DNA of 18,415 nt from Actinomycetes bacterium (GTDB taxonomy: Bacteria; Actinomycetota; Actinomycetes; Propionibacteriales; Nocardioidaceae): contig JAHEXN010000013.1 of the NCBI GenBank assembly GCA_023252095.1, forward strand, positions 4,358 to 22,772, given 5' to 3'. Below the pieces are notes generated by a model that did not search any database, was not told the origin of the DNA, and saw only the letters and a list, made by a program, of their open reading frames with translations. Shown here piece after piece: positions 13,538 to 18,415 of the stretch; position 1 is the stretch's first letter; each line of letters opens with the position of its first letter. The translations under genes and the position numbers were made by a program.

Positions 13538-15908
13538 GGCGATAGACGTCGAAGACGCCCTCGATCGTGCGGACGGCCTTGAGCACGTGACCGAGGTGCT
13601 TGGCGTCGCCCATCTCGAAGGTGAACTTGCTCTTGGCGACACGGTCGGTGCCGGTGGACAGCGCCGCAGACAAGATGTTGACGTGCTGCTCGGACATGAC
13701 CCGGGTGATGTCCGAGAGCAGGCCGGGCCGGTCGAGCGCCTCGACCTGGAGCGCGACGAGGAACGTGCTCGTGGCACTGGGGGCCCAACGGACCGCCACG
13801 AGGCGCTCGGGCTCGTCGCTCCGCAGCTGCACGAGGTTGAGGCAGCTGCGACGGTGCACCGAGACGCCCGACGTGCGGGTCACGAATCCCTCGATCTCGT
13901 CGCCCGGCACCGGAGTGCAGCACCGCGCGAGCTTGACGAGGGCGCTGCCCTCGAGCCCATCGACCACGACACCGGCGTCGGAGCCCTCGCGCGACCGCGC
14001 GGCACGGCGACCCACGGTGGGCACGGTGGCCTCCGCGAGGTCCTCCTCGGCGCCCTCGCGACCACCCGAGAGCGCCAGGACGCGGTCGACGACGCTCTGC
14101 GCACTGACGTTGTTCTCGCCGACGGCGGCGTACAACGCGGTGATGTCGGCCAGGTTGAGGTCGGCCGCGACCGCCTCGAGCGTGCGTTGCCGGAAGAGCC
14201 GCACGAGCGGCAGGCTCTCCTTGCGCATCTGGCGCGCGATGAGGTCCTTGCCGTGCTCGACGGCTTCCTCGCGGCGCTCCTTCGTGAACCACTGGCGGAT
14301 CTTGTTACGGGCGCGCGGGCTGACGGCGAACTCGAGCCAGTCGCGGCTCGGGCCGGCGTCGGGCGACTTGGACGTGAAGATCTCGACGACGTCGCCGGTC
14401 TCGAGCTTGGACTCCAGCGACACGAGGCGTCCGTTGACCCGCGCACCGATGCACGCGTGACCCACTTCGGTGTGGACCGAGTAGGCGAAGTCGACCGGCG
14501 TCGACCCGTCGGGCAGCTGGATCAGGTCGCCACGGGGTGTGTAGGCGTAGACACCCGTCTGGCCCATCTCGTAGCGGAGCTGGTCGAGGAAGTCGATCGA
14601 GTCCTCGGTCTCGGACTGCCAGTCGAGGAGCTCACGCAGCCACGCCATCTCGGTGCTGATCGGCGCCCCCGTGGGAGTGGCCGGACCCTTCGCCTTGGCG
14701 GTGGCGTCTTCCTTGTACTTCCAGTGCGCCGCGACACCGTACTCGGCCCGGCGGTGCATCGCATGGGTGCGGATCTGCAGCTCGACGGCCTTGCCCTGCG
14801 GACCCATGACGGTCGTGTGCAGCGACTGGTACATGTTGAACTTCGGGACGCTGATGTAGTCCTTGAAGCGACCCGGGATGGGGTTCCAGCGGGCGTGCAG
14901 CACACCGAGCACGGCGTAGCAGTCGGCGACGGAGTCGACCAGGATGCGCACCCCGACCAGGTCGAAGATGTCGGAGAACTCGCGGCCTCTCACGAGCATC
15001 TTCTGGTAGATCGAGTAGTAGTGCTTGGGCCGGCCCGTCGTGGTGGCCTTGATCTTGGTGTGCTTGAGATCGGACTCGACGTCGCTGATGACCCGCTCGA
15101 GGAACGTGGACCGCGAGGGCGCACGATCGGCCACGAGACGCACGATCTCGTCGTAGACCTTGGGGTGCAGCGTCGCGAACGCGAGGTCCTCGAGCTCCCA
15201 CTTGATCGTGTTCATGCCGAGCCGGTGGGCCAGCGGAGCGAAGATCTCGAGCGTCTCGGTGGCGATGCGCTCCTGCTTGTCCTGACGCAGGTAGCGCAGC
15301 GTGCGCATGTTGTGCAGGCGATCGGCGAGCTTGATCACGAGCACCCGGATGTCGCGGCTCATCGCCACGACCATCTTGCGGATCGTCTCGGACTGCGCCG
15401 TGGCACCGTACTTGACCTTGTCGAGCTTCGTGACGCCGTCGACAAGGTGCACGACCTCGTCGCCGAAGTCGGCGCGCAGCTCCTCGAGCGTGTACGGGGT
15501 GTCCTCGACCGTGTCGTGCAGCAGCGCCGCGCACAGCGTGGGGGCCGTCATGCCGAGCTCGGCGAGGATCGTGGCGACCGCCAGCGGATGCGTGATGTAG
15601 GGGTCGCCGCTCTTGCGGGCCTGCCCGGCATGCATCCGCTCGGCGATGACGTACGCCTTCTGGATCGACGCGACGTCGCCCTTGGGGTGGGTTACGCGGT
15701 AGATCTTCAGGAGCGGCTCGAGCACCGCCTGGCCGGTCTGCGTCTTGCCGCCGATGCGGGACAACCGCGACCGCACCCGGGCCGATGCCGGTGCGGTGTC
15801 AGGTGCCGCGACCGATGCGGGGTCGGCGGCGACAGGGCCCGGATCGGGGGGTGTCGCGGGGCTCGGGACGTGGCCGGGCGCCTCTGCGACCTCACCACGA
15901 TCTGCCAC
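13527..15908 (-). CDS. relA: Bifunctional (p)ppGpp synthetase/hydrolase Rel
   Basis: A 793-residue stringent-response enzyme with the full RelA/SpoT layout. After an Ala/Pro-rich leader (about 1-55) comes the HD hydrolase domain with GDPYITHPLAVA (101-112) and HDTVEDT (131-137). The synthetase domain has RFKDYISVPKFNMYQSLHTT (347-366) and AEYGVAAHWKYKE (388-400). RFKD is the RxKD form typical of bifunctional enzymes. The TGS domain is at about 455-515, a helical/zinc-finger-like region with KLARCCTPVPGDEIEGF follows, and an ACT domain forms the C-terminus (about 715-793). The GTG start at 15908 has a strong AGGAGGT (15919-15913). A TAGACT -10 and an inverted repeat lie upstream. The last 11 bp overlap, tail to tail, the hydrolase gene on the other strand. 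Gene order with apt and secF is the conserved actinobacterial one. Confidence 0.97.
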   Translation of the reverse strand: MADRGEVAEAPGHVPSPATPPDPGPVAADPASVAAPDTAPASARVRSRLSRIGGKTQTGQAVLEPLLKIYRVTHPKGDVASIQKAYVIAERMHAGQARKSGDPYITHPLAVATILAELGMTAPTLCAALLHDTVEDTPYTLEELRADFGDEVVHLVDGVTKLDKVKYGATAQSETIRKMVVAMSRDIRVLVIKLADRLHNMRTLRYLRQDKQERIATETLEIFAPLAHRLGMNTIKWELEDLAFATLHPKVYDEIVRLVADRAPSRSTFLERVISDVESDLKHTKIKATTTGRPKHYYSIYQKMLVRGREFSDIFDLVGVRILVDSVADCYAVLGVLHARWNPIPGRFKDYISVPKFNMYQSLHTTVMGPQGKAVELQIRTHAMHRRAEYGVAAHWKYKEDATAKAKGPATPTGAPISTEMAWLRELLDWQSETEDSIDFLDQLRYEMGQTGVYAYTPRGDLIQLPDGSTPVDFAYSVHTEVGHACIGARVNGRLVSLESKLETGDVVEIFTSKSPDAGPSRDWLEFAVSPRARNKIRQWFTKERREEAVEHGKDLIARQMRKESLPLVRLFRQRTLEAVAADLNLADITALYAAVGENNVSAQSVVDRVLALSGGREGAEEDLAEATVPTVGRRAARSREGSDAGVVVDGLEGSALVKLARCCTPVPGDEIEGFVTRTSGVSVHRRSCLNLVQLRSDEPERLVAVRWAPSATSTFLVALQVEALDRPGLLSDITRVMSEQHVNILSAALSTGTDRVAKSKFTFEMGDAKHLGHVLKAVRTIEGVFDVYRLTQ

Positions 15909-15912
15909 GTCG

Positions 15913-15919
15913 ACCTCCT
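15913..15919 (-). promoter_or_regulatory. Shine-Dalgarno site for rel
   Basis: AGGAGGT on the minus strand, 4 nt before the GTG at 15908. It is a near-perfect anti-16S match and fixes the rel start despite the low-complexity N-terminus. Confidence 0.7.
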
Positions 15920-15925
15920 GGGCCC

Positions 15926-15931
15926 AGTCTA
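15926..15931 (-). promoter_or_regulatory. -10 box (TAGACT) for rel
   Basis: Minus-strand TAGACT lies 17 nt before the rel GTG, which would give a short leader including the AGGAGGT site. The -35 zone coincides with the inverted repeat at 15936-15955. It is the same hexamer as at 7032-7037. Confidence 0.5.
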
Positions 15932-15935
15932 CGGC

Positions 15936-15955
15936 TCGGGTCAGACCAGACCCGA
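15936..15955. repeat. Perfect 7-bp inverted repeat upstream of rel
   Basis: TCGGGTC (15936-15942), 6-nt loop, GACCCGA (15949-15955). The arm includes the stop codon of the small membrane peptide gene and lies 4 nt upstream of the rel -10, over the expected -35. It could be a terminator hairpin for the apt transcript (no U-tract) or an operator controlling rel. Confidence 0.5.
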
Positions 15956-16033
15956 CAGGAGGGAGGCGGCGACGCCGAGGACGAGCACGGCGACGAGCAC
16001 GAGGGCGACGACACGCATCTGCGAGGGGTTCAT
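15941..16033 (-). CDS. Small (30-residue) single-pass membrane peptide
   Basis: A 30-codon reading frame beginning MNPSQMRVVALVLVAVLVLG and ending ASLLSGLV. Almost all of it after residue 7 is one hydrophobic helix, preceded by a single Arg. The ATG at 16033 has a good ribosome binding site (GGGAAGG, 4 nt upstream). It lies 43 bp downstream of apt on the same strand with no -10 in between, so it is probably on the apt transcript. Its stop falls in the inverted repeat before rel. It matches no family I can name. The hydrophobic composition, RBS and placement argue for a real gene, but at this length chance cannot be excluded. Confidence 0.5.
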   Translation of the reverse strand: MNPSQMRVVALVLVAVLVLGVAASLLSGLV

Positions 16034-16076
16034 GGGACCTTCCCGGTCGGAGGGGCGAGGGACGAGGTGCGGCCGG

Positions 16077-16616
16077 TCAGTACGAGCGGAGCGCGGCGCA
16101 AGGGGCGTCGAAGGCGCGGCGACCGTCGAGCGCGGCGATCTCGATGAGCACCACGGTACCGACGACCTGGGCCCCGCACCGGCGGGCTAGCTCGACAGCG
16201 GCCGCGAGCGTGCCGCCCGTCGCCAGCACGTCGTCGACGATCGCGACCCGCTGCCCCGGTGTCACGGCACCCGCCGGGACCTCGATCGTGGCGCTGCCGT
16301 ACTCGAGGTCGTACGAGACGCTCTCGGTGCGACCGGGCAGCTTGCCGGCCTTGCGCACCGGCACGAACCCGACACCCAGGCGCTCGGCCACGGCGAGACC
16401 GAACAGGAATCCGCGGGCCTCGACCCCGAGCACGACGTCAACGTCTCCCGCAGCGTCCGCCATCGCCTGGGCGACGGTGCCGAACGCCGCCGGATCGGCG
16501 AGCAGCGGGGAGATGTCGCGGAACAGCACCCCCGGCTCGGGCCAGTCCGCCACCGTGGGCACCGTCGCGTCGATCAGGTCCTCGAGCTCGGGGCCGACCT
16601 CCGGCACGGAGGTCAC
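16077..16616 (-). CDS. apt: Adenine phosphoribosyltransferase
   Basis: A 179-residue type I phosphoribosyltransferase that makes AMP from adenine and PRPP in purine salvage. The family N-terminal block is WPEPGVLFRDISPLLAD (25-41), VLGVEARGFLFG is at 62-73, RKAGKLPG at 88-95, SYDLEYG at 101-107, and the PRPP-binding loop VAIVDDVLATGGT at 124-136. Length is normal. The start is GTG at 16616, overlapping the upstream membrane protein's stop by 4 nt (GTGA). Its place between secF and rel is the conserved actinobacterial arrangement. A short membrane peptide gene follows before rel. Confidence 0.96.
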   Translation of the reverse strand: MTSVPEVGPELEDLIDATVPTVADWPEPGVLFRDISPLLADPAAFGTVAQAMADAAGDVDVVLGVEARGFLFGLAVAERLGVGFVPVRKAGKLPGRTESVSYDLEYGSATIEVPAGAVTPGQRVAIVDDVLATGGTLAAAVELARRCGAQVVGTVVLIEIAALDGRRAFDAPCAALRSY

Positions 16617-17179
16617 TGCGCCGTGGTCGAGAGCTGGAGGTCGAGGTCGCAGCGGTCCTTCGCGTCCTTCGTGATCGCCTCGACCGCTGCGGTCGACTCC
16701 GAGTCGGCCAGCTTGCTCTGCACCTCGGCCGCCTCGGCCTGGAGGGCAGGATCGATCGAGGTGAGCACGCCGGACTGCACGTCGCTCGCGAACTTCTGGA
16801 CGGAGTCGGGATCGGTCAGGTCGTAGCCGATCTTCTCGAACACGTTGACGACGTCGACGAGACGATCGTGGAACAGCTTCCAGTCGGCCTTGACGTCGTC
16901 GGGTCCCTCCTTCGAGAACTGCTCGGCGCCGTCGAGACGCCGCGAGACGCTGCCCGCGAGGAACTCAGCGGACGTGGCGACGTCGGCGTCGGGGGCGAGC
17001 TTCTCGTTGCTCTTGGCCTCCCACGTCTTCAGGTCGTCGCAGTAGCCGGCGCTCCCGTCGCGCAGGAACACGAACCAGCCACCGGCAGCGAGCGCCAGCA
17101 CGAGCACGCCCGCGATCGCGAGCACCAGGGGGCGGCGCCACAGGGGGGCGGACGAGGCGGTCTTGGCAGTGGACGACAT
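16613..17179 (-). CDS. Single-pass membrane protein with extracytoplasmic helical domain, unknown function
   Basis: A 188-residue protein. Residues about 14-39 are a transmembrane helix (LWRRPLVLAIAGVLVLALAA) with positive residues before it, so the N-terminus should be inside and the rest outside. The outer domain (about 42-188) is acidic, predominantly helical and has only two cysteines, C47 (GYCDDLKTW) and C177 (DRCDLDL), near its ends; a disulfide closing the domain is plausible. There is no lipobox. In M. tuberculosis a lipoprotein gene occupies this slot between secF and apt; no relation is claimed. The ATG at 17179 has AAGGAGT about 4 nt upstream, and a TACCGT -10 precedes it. It overlaps apt by 4 nt. 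Confidence 0.8.
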   Translation of the reverse strand: MSSTAKTASSAPLWRRPLVLAIAGVLVLALAAGGWFVFLRDGSAGYCDDLKTWEAKSNEKLAPDADVATSAEFLAGSVSRRLDGAEQFSKEGPDDVKADWKLFHDRLVDVVNVFEKIGYDLTDPDSVQKFASDVQSGVLTSIDPALQAEAAEVQSKLADSESTAAVEAITKDAKDRCDLDLQLSTTAQ

Positions 17180-17201
17180 GAGAACTCCTTGGGTCACGGA
17201 C

Positions 17202-17207
17202 ACGGTA
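17202..17207 (-). promoter_or_regulatory. Possible -10 box (TACCGT) before the membrane protein-apt unit
   Basis: Minus-strand TACCGT in the 63-bp gap after secF, 22 nt before the ATG at 17179 and upstream of its AAGGAGT. It would allow transcription of the membrane protein and apt independently of secDF. Confidence 0.35.
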
Positions 17208-17242
17208 CTGGGACGTCGATCGGGGCGGGCCAGAACCCGCGG

Positions 17243-18334
17243 TCACCGACCGCGTCGCTGCTGACGGCTCGATCGTTGTGGCTGGCGGCGACCCGCGGCG
17301 GCCGAGGTCGCGACCGGTCGTGCGACGGCCGGGGCGGGTGCGCCCACCTTCTCGACGCCCTTGGCGCGACGCTGCAGCACCTTGGCGGTGTGCTCGCGGA
17401 TGGCCGGATCGCGCTCCTTGAGCTGAGCCGCCAGGGGCGTCGCGATGAAGATCGAGGAGTAGGTGCCGACGGCCATGCCGACGAACAGCGCGAGCGCGAG
17501 GTCCTTCAGGGGCCCGCTGCCCAGCACCCCGACGCCGACGATCAGCAGCGCACCGACCGGGAGCAGCGCCGTGATAGACGTGTTGATCGACCGCACGAGC
17601 GTCTGGTTGACCGCGAGGTTGGCCTGCTCCGAGTAGATCCGCGTCGTCGAGGCCGTGATGCCCCGAGTGTTCTCGCGCACCTTGTCGAACACCACCACGG
17701 TGTCGTAGAGCGAGTAGCCCAGGATCGTGAGCAGGCCGGTCACGGTCGCCGGGGTCACCTCGAAGCCCGACCAGGCGTAGACGCCCACCGTGATGACGAT
17801 GTCGTGCGCGAGCGCGACCATGGCCGCGACGGACATCCGCCACTCCCGGAAGTACGCCCAGATGAAGAGCACGACGATCACGAGGAACACGAGGAGACCT
17901 GTGAGCGCCTTCTTGGCGACCTCGGCGCCCCACGACGGCCCGACGAGGTTCTGGCTCACCTCGGTCGCGCCGGCGGACTCCAGGGCGTCGATGACCTGCG
18001 TCGTCTCGTCCTGCGTCAATGTGCCGGTCTGGATGCGGACCGTCGCGTCGCCGGACGTGTTGGCGACGGGCGCTGCGGCGGCGTCCAGGCCCGTGTCGAC
18101 GACGGCCTCGCTGAGCGAGTCGACCGCCGCGGAGTCGGCCTTGGCGACCTGAGCGGTGAACTCGACGCCGCCCTTGAAGTCGATGCCCCGCTCGAGCCCG
18201 TGCACACCGAGCCCGGCGGCCGAGCCAAGGACCAGGACCGCACTGATGGCGTACCAGAGCATGCGGCGCCCGACGAAGTCGAACGAGACCTTGCCCGTGT
18301 AGAGGTGCTGACCGAAGCTGCTGAGTCGTCCCAT
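17243..18334 (-). CDS. secF: Protein translocase subunit SecF
   Basis: A 363-residue inner-membrane protein that, with SecD, uses the proton gradient to drive late steps of Sec export. The first membrane helix (about 24-45) is followed by the hallmark GLERGIDFKGGVEF (46-59) and an extracytoplasmic domain to about 130. Five more helices lie between about 143 and 303, including the SecF signature ILGYSLYDTVVVFDKVREN (204-222). The C-terminal tail is long, basic and low-complexity (ends RSSRQQRRGR), which is common in actinobacterial SecF. The ATG at 18334 shares one base with the secD stop (TGATG); GGGAGG inside secD serves as its ribosome binding site. Confidence 0.97.
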   Translation of the reverse strand: MGRLSSFGQHLYTGKVSFDFVGRRMLWYAISAVLVLGSAAGLGVHGLERGIDFKGGVEFTAQVAKADSAAVDSLSEAVVDTGLDAAAAPVANTSGDATVRIQTGTLTQDETTQVIDALESAGATEVSQNLVGPSWGAEVAKKALTGLLVFLVIVVLFIWAYFREWRMSVAAMVALAHDIVITVGVYAWSGFEVTPATVTGLLTILGYSLYDTVVVFDKVRENTRGITASTTRIYSEQANLAVNQTLVRSINTSITALLPVGALLIVGVGVLGSGPLKDLALALFVGMAVGTYSSIFIATPLAAQLKERDPAIREHTAKVLQRRAKGVEKVGAPAPAVARPVATSAAAGRRQPQRSSRQQRRGR

Positions 18335-18415
18335 CAGGACCGGCCTCCCTTCGCGGTGGCGAACTCCGTGACCTTGCGGCCCTCGATGCCCAGGTGCGAG
18401 GCGTCGAGCCCCGAG
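18334..18415 (-). CDS. secD: Protein translocase subunit SecD, C-terminal end only (cut by window edge)
   Basis: The last 26 codons and stop of the gene before secF. The visible residues, SGLDASHLGIEGRKVTEF and a short Gly/Arg/Ser tail, match the SGLD--LGI motif near the end of actinobacterial SecD. Identification rests mainly on this motif and on the one-base TGATG overlap with secF. The rest lies beyond the window. Confidence 0.85.
   Translation of the reverse strand, partial: SGLDASHLGIEGRKVTEFATAKGGRS

Noticed and set aside
13503..16190. An 895-codon plus-strand open frame across rel
   Set aside because: It is an antisense shadow of rel in very GC-rich DNA; composition is repetitive Asp/Val/Leu/Arg with no family motif, while rel on the other strand is complete.
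17225..17240. GCGGG-6 nt-CCCGC hairpin after secF as a terminator
   Set aside because: The stem is only 5 bp, there is no U-tract, and such stems are frequent by chance at this GC content.

Overview
The window is about 18.4 kb of very GC-rich, densely coding DNA from an actinobacterium. GTG/TTG starts are frequent, stop-start overlaps of 1 or 4 nt are common, and TANNNT -10 boxes sit 6-7 nt before several start codons (the leaderless-mRNA pattern of Actinobacteria). The housekeeping order secD-secF-(small membrane protein)-apt-rel ... glyoxalase-like hydrolase-hisS-aspS-rarA-...-alaS matches what is known of Streptomyces and Mycobacterium. The protein families suggest Nocardioidaceae or close relatives (Aeromicrobium/Nocardioides-like); this placement is inference, not shown directly.

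Layout. Minus strand, 1-6969: a glyoxalase-II-like hydrolase, hisS and aspS overlap in one unit. rarA follows after 20 bp with its own -10. Then come a membrane-anchored Arg-rich protein, a DUF6167-like protein and alaS (cut by the window's left edge), all overlapping. At 6970-7043 is a short divergent promoter region with a -10 facing each way. Plus strand, 7044-13537: a DUF349 protein, a GC hairpin, then five genes linked by start/stop overlaps: GAF-SpoIIE phosphatase, membrane GT2 (cellulose-synthase-like), STAS antagonist, HATPase_c anti-sigma-type kinase, and a GH26-like hydrolase with signal peptide and C-terminal membrane anchor. Minus strand, 13527-18415: rel (converging on the hydrolase with an 11-bp overlap), a 30-residue membrane peptide gene, apt, a single-pass membrane protein, secF and the last codons of secD.

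How the genes work together. The minus-strand blocks are ordinary housekeeping: tRNA charging (Ala, Asp, His), replication-fork repair, (p)ppGpp metabolism, purine salvage and Sec export. The five-gene block at 8346-13537 is accessory and the most interesting part. It combines a complete partner-switching module (PP2C phosphatase, STAS protein, serine kinase) with a polysaccharide synthase and a cell-surface hydrolase, and has no sigma factor gene. The synthase lacks PilZ and carries a roughly 150-residue charged helical insertion in the middle of its catalytic domain. The simplest reading is an exopolysaccharide synthesis and trimming system controlled by serine phosphorylation rather than by c-di-GMP. 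That control is inference; the polymer is unknown.

There are no tRNA or rRNA genes, CRISPR arrays, insertion sequences, phage genes or gene-free stretches over 300 bp. The longest gap between large genes (15909-16076) holds the small membrane peptide gene, an inverted repeat and the likely rel promoter.
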